DNA of 33,035 nt from Candidatus Uhrbacteria bacterium (GCA_018700535.1 JABITQ010000025.1:1-33035); one strand, 5' to 3'. Numbered from the stretch's first letter, positions 21,219 through 27,850 are shown. Numbers and translations are program-made. Notes: generated from the sequence alone by a model not told the origin.

Positions 21219-21893
21219 ATGCCCCTTATTGTTGGCATGAACATTCATGATTCTGCTGAGGTCGAGTGGCGAACAGCGTTAGGTGACGTGATCGAAAAGT
21301 TCACCATGTGGTTTTGGGGACTCAAGACCGACGACGTGACCTGCTTCTTTGCGCACGACCCATCAGTGCCCCCTGGCGCCGTTGCAACCTTCACCGTCGA
21401 GCTGTTGTTCAACAAAGACGGTAGATCATCCGAGCGACGCCATCAGTTCTCAAAGGAGCTTGGTGAGAAGCTTGAGATAGCCGTCCGCGAGATCCGCTGC
21501 AGACTTGATGACAAGCCCCCGAGCGACCTCGAAGCCGTACGTGTCGAGGTTGCCTGCAAGCCCTTTGACCACGAACACAATGGGTTCTACATCACACCAA
21601 AGCCCGACGAGACCAGCTCTGAAGATACCGAGCTTATCCAGTCTCTCTCAAAACGACTTGATCAACTGGAGATCACTCCACGTACACTCAAATGTCTGGC
21701 AGAATTCAAGCGCGCCAATCTGGTCTATGTCTGGCAGTTGGCACAGATGACTGAATCAGAGGCATTGAAAATTCCAGACTTTGGCAAAAAGTCGAAGAAC
21801 GAGATGATAGAGATTCTCGCCCAGATGGAATTGCGCTTTGGCATGAGTCTTCATGACATGCGCGATCAGCTCCCATCCACCCCCGAAGATTGA
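21219..21893 (+). CDS. Unknown N-terminal domain fused to an RNA polymerase alpha-CTD-like domain
   Basis: 224 residues. Residues about 144-214 match the C-terminal domain of RpoA: LDQLEITPRTLKCL, then a helix, then ALKIPDFGKKSKNEMIEIL and LRFGMSL. Against E. coli alpha-CTD, R155 matches R265, C159 matches C269, G189 matches G296 and the KKS at 190-192 matches K297-S299; N268 is replaced by K158. So most minor-groove contact residues are kept. Residues 1-125 form an unrelated alpha/beta domain, not the alpha N-terminal assembly domain, and a Ser/Glu-rich linker joins them. GGAG lies 6 nt before the ATG. It could bind UP-like DNA or activators; a transcription role is inferred. Confidence 0.87.
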   Translation: MPLIVGMNIHDSAEVEWRTALGDVIEKFTMWFWGLKTDDVTCFFAHDPSVPPGAVATFTVELLFNKDGRSSERRHQFSKELGEKLEIAVREIRCRLDDKPPSDLEAVRVEVACKPFDHEHNGFYITPKPDETSSEDTELIQSLSKRLDQLEITPRTLKCLAEFKRANLVYVWQLAQMTESEALKIPDFGKKSKNEMIEILAQMELRFGMSLHDMRDQLPSTPED

Positions 21894-21903
21894 CCTAGCT
21901 ACG

Positions 21904-21938
21904 GCCGTTCACCATCTGGTGGGCGGCTCTTTTGTTTA
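21904..21938 (+). terminator. Intrinsic terminator of the alpha-CTD gene
   Basis: GCCGTTCACCA pairs with TGGTGGGCGGC, followed by TCTTTTGTTT. The stem is nearly the same as at 10408-10456. Confidence 0.92.
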
Positions 21939-21979
21939 GAACGATTCAATGTAAGTTAAAAAAGCTTTCGACCGATAGA

Positions 21980-22008
21980 TTGACAACTAAGTAATATTTA
22001 AGTAAAAA
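21980..22008 (+). promoter_or_regulatory. Promoter of the lipoprotein gene 22058-22564
   Basis: TTGACA, 17 bp, TAAAAA. Confidence 0.72.
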
Positions 22009-22057
22009 CTGAAGTCGTTGTATTCTCTGAATCTCGACGTCATCACTCGGAGCAATC

Positions 22058-22564
22058 ATGCACAAGCTGACCCATCTCATCTTCGCAATCCCTTTTCTGG
22101 CTTCATGTACCAGCGATTCGCCATCGACAGATTCGCCCACAAGCGAAATTCCATCATCCGCAAAGCTTGCGAACGTACCCAAGTCACTACAGGAGACCGC
22201 GACGTATTACTACGATAATACACCTGCATCCGAGCTTCCTGGCTACCAAGACTCGCTCGCAGCATTCATGGAAGTTCGTAGCGAAGTGATCTGCTTCGGT
22301 ATGCTCGAAAATGATCGTTGGACCGTGTTCCTACGCGACACTGACCCAGCTATCGTCACAGCTTCCATCTCAGACCCTTCTGATCACGATCTGTACATCG
22401 TCATCCGCGATATGCAATACCACTTGGGATGCAATACCATCGCAGTCTCTTCAAGCGGTAAGGAACTGAGGGTCTTTAGCGGAGAAGTGATGAGCATCTC
22501 GATTGACAACAGTATTGCTGTTGTCACATCACACCCAATGCTTCCGCAACAATTCCCGCTCTAG
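22058..22564 (+). CDS. Lipoprotein, 168 aa
   Basis: A lipoprotein signal (LIFAIPFLASC, Cys17) is followed by a Ser/Thr/Pro-rich spacer (TSDSPSTDSPTSEIPSS) that would hold a globular domain off the membrane. The domain (about 45-168) is alpha/beta with two Cys (VICFG, LGCNT) that may pair. GGAG lies 5 nt before the ATG. The domain is not recognised. Confidence 0.82.
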   Translation: MHKLTHLIFAIPFLASCTSDSPSTDSPTSEIPSSAKLANVPKSLQETATYYYDNTPASELPGYQDSLAAFMEVRSEVICFGMLENDRWTVFLRDTDPAIVTASISDPSDHDLYIVIRDMQYHLGCNTIAVSSSGKELRVFSGEVMSISIDNSIAVVTSHPMLPQQFPL

Positions 22565-22585
22565 TGCACACGGCACTCCTGCTCA

Positions 22586-22617
22586 AACGGCATCTCTAGC
22601 TTGGTGTCGTTTTTTGA
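22586..22617 (+). terminator. Intrinsic terminator of the 22058-22564 gene
   Basis: AACGGCATC pairs with GGTGTCGTT through G-U pairs; TTTTTTG follows. Confidence 0.78.
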
Positions 22618-22632
22618 TACCCAACAAATACC

Positions 22633-22666
22633 AAACAAAAATACTGACCCAAGTGATGGATCAGTA
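22633..22666 (-). terminator. Intrinsic terminator of the 22680-23288 gene
   Basis: TACTGATCCA pairs with TGGGTCAGTA with one mismatch, followed by TTTTTGTTTGG on the minus strand. Confidence 0.83.
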
Positions 22667-22679
22667 GCGAGTCTGTGAC

Positions 22680-23288
22680 TCAGTCTGCGTCGGTTGTCTC
22701 CGCCAGCTTGGCGAATGCAAGACGTCTTCCAGGATTCAGAGGCCTCATGATGTGGTTCGCATTTCCTCTGTAGAAAGGAACGCGAAGGGTGAGTTGGCCG
22801 TAGAATAGCTCGTGGTATTCAGGCCCAACCTTCATGGATTGCACACACACAAATGCGTTCAGCACCTCCCCGTCAACGGTCTGGACAACAACTCTGTCAC
22901 CGTCTTTCAGGCGCTTGCCACCCAACGCAAATCGACGAGTTGCCTTGTCGTATTCGAGGGGCATTCCGGCACTTTTGAGATGCTCGGGGTCCCCGAGCGA
23001 ACTGCGAAAACTCACGATCATCCCCCGTGTCAATTCACATGTAAACTGAATGAAGTGGGCATGCATTTGGAAGTAGTAGCTACCCTCCCGACCATACCTT
23101 CCTGCCTTACCAGTCAAACGCACTTTATCGGCACACTGAATGACAATGTGCTTACCTGAGACAAACACATCCCCGATAACCCACGCGGTATTACCAGGCT
23201 GTTTACCCTCTTTACAATCAAAGATCCCGATTTGGGTGTGTCGTGCAAGTTCGTCTTCTGGTCGATCAGCAAATGCTGTATCCGACAT
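22680..23288 (-). CDS. Hypothetical beta-rich protein, 202 aa
   Basis: Mostly strands: IGDVFVSGKHIVIQCADKV, YYFQMHAHFIQFTCEL, DRVVVQTVDGEVLNAFVCV, LFYGQLTLRVPF. A small all-beta fold, possibly a barrel or sandwich, is likely. No signal peptide. The ATG at 23288 is chosen for the AGGAGGAACAG ribosome-binding site; the frame is open further upstream, but that part overlaps the promoter. No family recognised. Confidence 0.78.
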   Translation of the reverse strand: MSDTAFADRPEDELARHTQIGIFDCKEGKQPGNTAWVIGDVFVSGKHIVIQCADKVRLTGKAGRYGREGSYYFQMHAHFIQFTCELTRGMIVSFRSSLGDPEHLKSAGMPLEYDKATRRFALGGKRLKDGDRVVVQTVDGEVLNAFVCVQSMKVGPEYHELFYGQLTLRVPFYRGNANHIMRPLNPGRRLAFAKLAETTDAD

Positions 23289-23327
23289 CTGTTCCTCCTG
23301 GTGTAAATGAGAAATCATCGACAAAGC

Positions 23328-23356
23328 AAAATAATACACACAGATCGTTTAGTCAA
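23328..23356 (-). promoter_or_regulatory. Promoter of the 22680-23288 gene
   Basis: TTGACT, 17 bp, TATTTT on the minus strand. Confidence 0.83.
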
Positions 23357-23379
23357 TACCTGAGATGCTCATGTCAACG

Positions 23380-23679
23380 TTATAAACGAAGTTTTATTTG
23401 GATCTGTATTGTTGATCCATCACGAATGGATTCTTTTTTTCTGATTTTTGCCTTGAGTGGCAAAACAAATGTCTTGGTTTTTGAATCTGGGAAGATTGAT
23501 GTGTTCCAGACAGAGCTCCCAACAGTTACCTCAACTGGTAACGACCCCCAACCGCGTTTTGCCTTTTTGAATCGTTCGTGAATGTCAGCGCTCATGTCTT
23601 TTGGTAAGCCTGCAAAAAACCACTTAGCAGGCCCATCGTACATCCAGACGTTTGAAATAAATGTAAATTTAGTTTTCAT
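23380..23679 (-). CDS. DUF1905 family protein, 99 aa
   Basis: The family's features run in order: a first strand (FTFISNVWMYDG), PAKWFFAGLPKDMSADI, then GWGSLPVEVTVGSSVW, a strand with SIFPDSKTKTFVLPLKAKIRK and a final beta strand. DUF1905 proteins are small beta-rich proteins of unknown function, often found with YdeI-like domains. The ATG at 23679 is chosen; an in-frame TTG at 23694 overlaps the stop of the upstream gene. It follows ywbE on the same strand, probably translationally coupled. Confidence 0.88.
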   Translation of the reverse strand: MKTKFTFISNVWMYDGPAKWFFAGLPKDMSADIHERFKKAKRGWGSLPVEVTVGSSVWNTSIFPDSKTKTFVLPLKAKIRKKESIRDGSTIQIQIKLRL

Positions 23680-23690
23680 AACAGTCACTC

Positions 23691-23882
23691 TCAAAGAATA
23701 TGTTGCACACGCCCAACCTCCCCCGTATCAAGCCGCACCTTGATCCCACGCGGATGATCTCGTTTGCTCGTCAAAATATCTTGAACAAACCCTTGCGTTA
23801 ATTTCCCTGTACGCTGATCTGCCTTTAGGACGATTGCCACATAAAGACCAGAGCGTATGTTTGTTCGTTTTGTGTTAGGCAT
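23691..23882 (-). CDS. ywbE: YwbE family protein, 63 aa
   Basis: Matches the short YwbE (DUF2196) family across its length: RTNIRSGLYVAIVLKADQRTGKLT, then GFVQDILT, then HPRGIKVRLDTGEVGRVQHIL. Family members are about 60-70 residues and have no assigned reaction. It heads a two-gene unit with DUF1905, separated by about 11 nt. No ribosome-binding site is evident. Its start lies head to head with the candidate small-RNA promoter. Confidence 0.9.
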   Translation of the reverse strand: MPNTKRTNIRSGLYVAIVLKADQRTGKLTQGFVQDILTSKRDHPRGIKVRLDTGEVGRVQHIL

Positions 23883-23884
23883 AA

Positions 23885-23913
23885 TTGTATTGTCTCTATT
23901 GCAATCTTACCCT
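23885..23913 (+). promoter_or_regulatory. Possible promoter of the small RNA
   Basis: TTGTAT, 17 bp, TACCCT. It matches the window spacing but both boxes are imperfect. Confidence 0.45.
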
Positions 23914-23918
23914 TTTCC

Positions 23919-24046
23919 GACTTCTTCGAATAGAAACTCGAAGAAGCTCTTGTGCCGCAGATACAACACAAAAGAAGAAACACTTGCAGCTACTCAGCGC
24001 TAGCTCCCCTCCTCCTCATCGCGCTGATGAGGAGGTTTTCGTTTTC
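23919..24046 (+). ncRNA. Candidate small RNA, about 125 nt
   Basis: Between ywbE and the minus-strand gene at 24122 there is no credible gene on the plus strand, yet a promoter-like pair is followed by two perfect hairpins: CTTCTTCGA/TCGAAGAAG (23921-23946) at the predicted 5' end and CCTCCTCATC/GATGAGGAGG (24011-24035) with TTTTCGTTTT at the 3' end. The stretch between is A-rich and unstructured. An 18-codon TTG frame lies inside but lacks a convincing ribosome-binding site. Confidence 0.5.
24011..24046 (+). terminator. Terminator of the candidate small RNA
   Basis: A perfect 10-bp stem CCTCCTCATC/GATGAGGAGG with a 5-nt loop, followed by TTTTCGTTTTC. Confidence 0.85.
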
Positions 24047-24048
24047 AA

Positions 24049-24079
24049 AACAAAAACCCCACCTTTCAAGAAGGTGGGG
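24049..24079 (-). terminator. Intrinsic terminator of the 24122-24928 gene
   Basis: CCCCACCTT/AAGGTGGGG is a perfect 9-bp stem, followed by TTTTTGTTTT on the minus strand. Confidence 0.92.
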
Positions 24080-24121
24080 CCGCGTGCGTTGGGGTTGTGT
24101 ACTTACCCCATGTTCGTTTTT

Positions 24122-24928
24122 CTAGAGGTTCAATCCGTCTCTGATCGACTCGACCGACATGCCTCCACGCTCCGAGAGTGCTTTGAACAATTCGGACGTT
24201 TGCGAAGGATCGCTAGGGAGGCGCCCTGCCATTTGGTCCATGAACTCGATGACGCTCTTTCGCGTCATGACCTTGATCAGCTCCAACATGAGTGTAAGGA
24301 ACCTCCTCAGATCATATGGGTCAAGCGCCCCATCGTTGATGCCATACCTCACTTGAAACAGCTCTGCCGCATACTTCACAACAGCTTCCTGAGAAAGCGC
24401 GCTGATCATGCATTGACGAGTCTCCTGATCGAGCTTTCTTGTATCTGCTCGTCTGACCGGCACACTTGCTTTTATTCGTCGAAGCAAGACATCACCCGCT
24501 CCTTCGCCAAGGCGATTGATGAAGGGCTCCATGAACACGAAGTCCATATTCCCATTCAAAACCACCCGCTCATTCGAGTCTTCCAAATATTCTTCAACAT
24601 GCCAGCTGATGAAAGAGCTGACGTCTGCCACATGACTGGCCATCGCTTCAGCGTCGACGAAATCGTCAATACTTGGATTCAGCCAACCGGCCTTGATGTC
24701 ACAGGCAGCGACAACGACTAGACCACCAAGACCTGTCCATTTGGTCGCCACCACACCAGCACCTGCAGGCACACGAGCCGCAACCAACTTGCTGCGAACA
24801 ACCCGTTTGATGAACAGATCGCTGTCTCCCGCCTTGTAGTGTTCAGGAGTCACGATCCCTGCATAGGGCTTGTTATCACCCTCAGTGATTATGACAACAA
24901 AATTTCGATTGAATACAGCAGAACTCAT
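24122..24928 (-). CDS. Family member P2: beta-rich N-domain plus helical repeats, 268 aa
   Basis: Homologue of the 16637-17602 protein, without its last 80 residues. N-terminal strand-rich domain (FVVIITEGDNKPYAGIV, AGDSDLFIKRVV, VAARVPAGAGVV), a joining segment (GGLVVVAACDIKAGWLNPSIDDF) and helices to the end, including DQETRQCMISAL...YAAELF. The ATG at 24928 is chosen because GGAG lies 6 nt upstream; GTG and TTG codons just before overlap that site. It is transcribed back to back with the related gene at 25126. Function unknown. Confidence 0.85.
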   Translation of the reverse strand: MSSAVFNRNFVVIITEGDNKPYAGIVTPEHYKAGDSDLFIKRVVRSKLVAARVPAGAGVVATKWTGLGGLVVVAACDIKAGWLNPSIDDFVDAEAMASHVADVSSFISWHVEEYLEDSNERVVLNGNMDFVFMEPFINRLGEGAGDVLLRRIKASVPVRRADTRKLDQETRQCMISALSQEAVVKYAAELFQVRYGINDGALDPYDLRRFLTLMLELIKVMTRKSVIEFMDQMAGRLPSDPSQTSELFKALSERGGMSVESIRDGLNL

Positions 24929-24934
24929 CACCAA

Positions 24935-24985
24935 CTCCGAGCTTGTGGAAGATCCACGTTTTGAGATTCACTTGCCTATTGAAAG
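24935..24985 (-). promoter_or_regulatory. Conserved mRNA leader of P2 with hairpin
   Basis: GTGAATCTCAAAA, then the hairpin GTGGA-TCT-TCCAC (24945-24957), AAGCTCG and GGAG on the minus strand. The order and most bases match the P1 leader, while the hairpin loop differs. Confidence 0.6.
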
Positions 24986-24995
24986 AACACGGGGA

Positions 24996-25024
24996 AAACT
25001 AACATTGAGCAAAGGGATTGTCAA
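24996..25024 (-). promoter_or_regulatory. Promoter of P2 (divergent)
   Basis: TTGACA, 17 bp, TAGTTT on the minus strand. Its -35 forms half of a 10-bp inverted repeat with the -35 of the 25035 promoter. Confidence 0.83.
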
Positions 25025-25034
25025 TGTAAGACCA

Positions 25035-25063
25035 TTGACAATAGTCCTGTAAATACATACAGT
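25035..25063 (+). promoter_or_regulatory. Promoter of P3 (divergent)
   Basis: TTGACA, 17 bp, TACAGT. ATTGTCAATG-TAAGAC-CATTGACAAT spans this -35 and the opposite one. Confidence 0.85.
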
Positions 25064-25068
25064 CCTGG

Positions 25069-25102
25069 GTCTTCTAGCGGAAATTTTATCCACGTCGAAG
25101 AC
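25069..25102 (+). promoter_or_regulatory. 5' leader hairpin of P3
   Basis: GTCTTC/GAAGAC lies at the predicted 5' end of the mRNA. The P4 leader has the same hairpin, with one terminal base changed to keep a G-U pair (26434-26465). Confidence 0.55.
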
Positions 25103-25125
25103 AAGATCATTTCAAGAGGTGAACG

Positions 25126-26244
25126 ATGAGTGAGTCATTCGTTAAAAGCGTTGTGCGAGTTGGTGTTTTCCCTGGCAACAAACCTGGATTCTTCGGAGTC
25201 GTGACAGAGTGGGGCCAAAACACGGCAATGGTTCGACGTTTTGCCAGCGACGGTGCTGATGAGCACATCTCTGTGCCAAGAGCTACGGTGAGCATACAGA
25301 TGCTGCCCGGTGCTGGGCCACAAAGTGTCCTTTTCAATCACCTCACTTCCAAAGATGAGCACCTGGCAACTTTGAGCAGGCCAGAGGTGATCGTCACGTT
25401 AGCTGAACGCACCAAGCTCCTTACGCACCGTGAAAAAATGGAAGCAGTGATCCTTGCCGACGTTGTCAGACCGATCACGCTTGCGTTGATGGAAAAGATC
25501 AAGAATCCTGAACTGCGCCTTTGGGTACTCATAGACCCGCGAGTGAGCGATCTGGCATTGCACATGGCGGAAACTGCGAGCAAGGCAGAACTCTGCAATG
25601 CATCAATCAGGATGTACGGAGAATGTGTCAATGACAACGTGCAGCACCCCCACTGCTTCACAAGACTGAATACGTTTCTGGATTCGTTAAGATTCGAACC
25701 AGCTGAGCTGGAAAGGTTCTTCGCAACCGTGACAGTAGCTCCGGGCTCGGAAGACGTACACAATACCTGGGTGCGTTGCATGACAACAGGTCTGGCTCTC
25801 ACGTACTGCCGCTACCTTCAGCGCACCGGCGGTTCTCTTCCAGCACGTCTCCATGTTCTAGACGTTCATCTGCCGAGAACTGAAGAGGTGCGTAAAGTTC
25901 CGCTGACACCTGAACTGCTGTCCGGAATCCTCACTGACGATGCACCGATTGAAGTGATCCAGATGGTGCGCTATGGAATGACCCGGGATGCAGCGGTCAA
26001 GTTCCTGACGAGCAGTGACGCACGCGTCAATCTTGTCATGAGACTGACGGCCCTGTTGTTCTTGAGCAAACAAGCATTCTTCGACAGATGTCTATTAGAA
26101 CTACGAACGGTCATGAGCCCCATGGTTGCCCAAGCGGTAATCACTGCCGGGGACGCACATGCCAACCACGACGTGTTTGCGTATGGCGTGGATAAGCTCA
26201 GGGTTGAGTTTCAAAATCAGGCTTCACAACCTCCCTCCGAATAA
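25126..26244 (+). CDS. Family member P3: beta-rich N-domain plus helical repeats, 372 aa
   Basis: N-terminal strand-rich domain (VGVFPGNKPGFFGVV, NTAMVRRFASDG, ISVPRATVSIQML) of about 60 residues, then about 300 residues of helices. It aligns end to end with the 26489 protein: SVPRATVSI/SVPRATMSI, LRLWVLIDPRVSDLA/LRFWVLTDPSVDDLA, LTDDAPIEVI in both, and DAHANHDVFA/ETHANSGVFA. The domain layout is shared with the P1/P2 pair, though sequence similarity to those is distant. AGAGGTG lies 4 nt before the ATG. No signal peptide or membrane segment. Function unknown; helical repeats suggest protein binding. Confidence 0.87.
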   Translation: MSESFVKSVVRVGVFPGNKPGFFGVVTEWGQNTAMVRRFASDGADEHISVPRATVSIQMLPGAGPQSVLFNHLTSKDEHLATLSRPEVIVTLAERTKLLTHREKMEAVILADVVRPITLALMEKIKNPELRLWVLIDPRVSDLALHMAETASKAELCNASIRMYGECVNDNVQHPHCFTRLNTFLDSLRFEPAELERFFATVTVAPGSEDVHNTWVRCMTTGLALTYCRYLQRTGGSLPARLHVLDVHLPRTEEVRKVPLTPELLSGILTDDAPIEVIQMVRYGMTRDAAVKFLTSSDARVNLVMRLTALLFLSKQAFFDRCLLELRTVMSPMVAQAVITAGDAHANHDVFAYGVDKLRVEFQNQASQPPSE

Positions 26245-26257
26245 CGTAGGAGGATTC

Positions 26258-26292
26258 ATAGCAGTTGGTACGACACCAGCTGCTATTTTGTT
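26258..26292 (+). terminator. Intrinsic terminator of P3
   Basis: ATAGCAGTTGGT pairs with ACCAGCTGCTAT around a short loop, followed by TTTTGTTT. Nearly identical to the P4 terminator. Confidence 0.92.
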
Positions 26293-26315
26293 TGCAGAGT
26301 TTTATTGAAGGTTAC

Positions 26316-26398
26316 AACAACCACCCCAAACCCCTCCTTCCCCATACGTAAAAGGAGGGGCCTCGGAGTCGGAATAGCTGTTCCGGCATAGTGGTTCC
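26316..26398. repeat. Palindromic repeat, internally deleted copy
   Basis: AACAACCACCCC, then ACCCCTCCTTCCCCA...AAAAGGAGGGG and TGTTCCGG match the left half of the copy at 27666. The right arm seems lost except for GTGGTT. The P4 promoter starts directly after it. Confidence 0.7.
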
Positions 26399-26399
26399 A

Positions 26400-26428
26400 T
26401 TGACAAAAACGTCAAAAATACATATGGT
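26400..26428 (+). promoter_or_regulatory. Promoter of P4
   Basis: TTGACA, 17 bp, TATGGT. The spacer end and the bases after the -10 match the P3 promoter region. Confidence 0.85.
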
Positions 26429-26433
26429 CCCGG

Positions 26434-26465
26434 GTCTTCTAGTGGGATTTATCCATGTTGAAGAT
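26434..26465 (+). promoter_or_regulatory. 5' leader hairpin of P4
   Basis: GTCTTC...GAAGAT, equivalent to the P3 leader hairpin, with GTGG/CCAT pairing inside the stem. Confidence 0.5.
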
Positions 26466-26488
26466 ACAATCATTTCAAGAGGTGAACG

Positions 26489-27595
26489 ATGAGTGAAGTA
26501 TACACAGCACTCGCAACTACCACTGTGCTCATTGGGGATTCACCCAGTGGCAACCCCGACTTTTTCGGACAAGTGGTGGAGATCGACAGCATGTCGGCGT
26601 TGGTAAGCTGCATCATCTCCGATGGTGAATACCAGCTTGTATCTGTGCCAAGAGCAACAATGAGCATCAGGGTGATGGGTAGTGGAGGAAGTAGGCACAC
26701 ACTCTTTCACCACCTCACCAACAAAGGCTCTCATCTCAATACCCTGAAAGATCCGACCGTGATCACAAAGCTGGCCAAGAAGACTGGTCTGTTGGATGAT
26801 CGTGAGATGATGGAAGCAGTGTTGATCGCCGACGTATTGGACGTGGTTACACTTGCTCTGCTGAATGCCATCACAGATCCAGACCTGCGCTTTTGGGTAC
26901 TGACAGACCCAAGTGTAGATGACTTGGCTGCAGACATGAGAGGCATCGCGAGTAAACAAGAGGTTTGTGACGCAGCCATCAAACTCTACGAACAACTCGA
27001 TGGTGAACTCATAGGTAGGCCCCCCATCTACAAAACACTTCTCGCGTGCCTGCGCACAGTAGTGGAAGATCAAGATGAGATGGTGAGGTTTATCGAAACC
27101 GTCGTAGACTTTCAAGATTCGGAAATCATTCACAATGCCGTTGTGCGTGGCATGGATGAGAATCTTGCCTTGAGGTGCTACACATGTCTTCAGGCCAGTG
27201 GCAGCTCTCTGCAAACACGTCTGCTCATTCTGGAACACCATCTACCAACCATGGAAATTACAAGCCATGAAGCACTTGCTGTATTCCTTACCGATGACGC
27301 ACCAATCGAGGTGATCATCGCAGCTGCTGAGAAGATGAATCACCAAGTATCCTATTTGATCGTGTTGGATAAACAATCTACTTCTATCATGAGGATGGCA
27401 GCTCTATGGAGACTCAGCAAGTTTGAAAATCACCCAGAATTCCTCGTTGCCGCACACAAAAAGATGAGCCCTGAACTTCTCCAGGAAGCATTCGCAACTG
27501 TGGAAACACATGCCAATAGCGGTGTGTTTGCTGATGTAATAGCAACACTCAAGATCATGTCTGAAGCCCAGGCTTCAGACCCACCCTCCGCATAA
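26489..27595 (+). CDS. Family member P4: beta-rich N-domain plus helical repeats, 368 aa
   Basis: Tandem paralogue of P3, colinear over its whole length: N-terminal strands (TVLIGDSPSGNPDFFGQVV, MSALVSCIISDG, VSVPRATMSIRVM), then helices including LRFWVLTDPSVDDLAADM, EVCDAAIKLYEQL and FLTDDAPIEVIIAAAEKM. The promoter, leader, ribosome-binding site (AGAGGTGAACG), terminator and downstream repeat are all duplicated too, so the duplication covered the whole transcription unit. The proteins have clearly diverged, so the event is not recent. Function unknown. Confidence 0.87.
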   Translation: MSEVYTALATTTVLIGDSPSGNPDFFGQVVEIDSMSALVSCIISDGEYQLVSVPRATMSIRVMGSGGSRHTLFHHLTNKGSHLNTLKDPTVITKLAKKTGLLDDREMMEAVLIADVLDVVTLALLNAITDPDLRFWVLTDPSVDDLAADMRGIASKQEVCDAAIKLYEQLDGELIGRPPIYKTLLACLRTVVEDQDEMVRFIETVVDFQDSEIIHNAVVRGMDENLALRCYTCLQASGSSLQTRLLILEHHLPTMEITSHEALAVFLTDDAPIEVIIAAAEKMNHQVSYLIVLDKQSTSIMRMAALWRLSKFENHPEFLVAAHKKMSPELLQEAFATVETHANSGVFADVIATLKIMSEAQASDPPSA

Positions 27596-27607
27596 CGCAG
27601 GAGGTCC

Positions 27608-27642
27608 ATAGCAGTTGGTACGACACCAACTGCTATTTTGTT
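27608..27642 (+). terminator. Intrinsic terminator of P4
   Basis: ATAGCAGTTGGT/ACCAACTGCTAT is a perfect 12-bp stem, followed by TTTTGTTT. Confidence 0.95.
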
Positions 27643-27665
27643 TGTGGAGTTTTGAACAAATTTGA

Positions 27666-27829
27666 AACAACCACCCCTAACCCCTCCTTCCCCACACTTA
27701 AAAGGAGGGGGATATGAGCAGACGTTTCGAATCTCTGTTCCGGTCCCCCGCCTTGTAATAACTAGGAAGGAGGGGTTAGCCGTTCGAGGCTCTGAGGAGC
27801 CCTCAGGCTCTCGAAGAGGGGTGGTTGTT
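27666..27829. repeat. 164-bp palindromic element with terminal inverted repeats
   Basis: Ends AACAACCACCCC (27666-27677) and GGGGTGGTTGTT (27818-27829) are perfect inverted repeats. A second pair, TAACCCCTCCTTCC (27678-27691) and GGAAGGAGGGGTTA (27765-27778), continues the left arm. A 39-bp palindromic block with TTCGAG/CTCGAA and CTGAGG/CCTCAG splits the right arm. It has no gene. It resembles REP- or MITE-like non-autonomous repeats; copy number elsewhere is unknown. Confidence 0.75.
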
Positions 27830-27850
27830 ATCGAAGTCAGAAATATTCTC

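Noticed and set aside
23691..23882. Leaderless start for ywbE from a TACAAT box
   Set aside because: TACAAT ends only one base before the ATG, so a transcript from it would begin after the start codon.
23885..24721. Long plus-strand frame (278 codons) opposite P2
   Set aside because: It has no ribosome-binding site, runs through two terminators, and lies antisense to P2, which has a homologue, promoter, leader and terminator.
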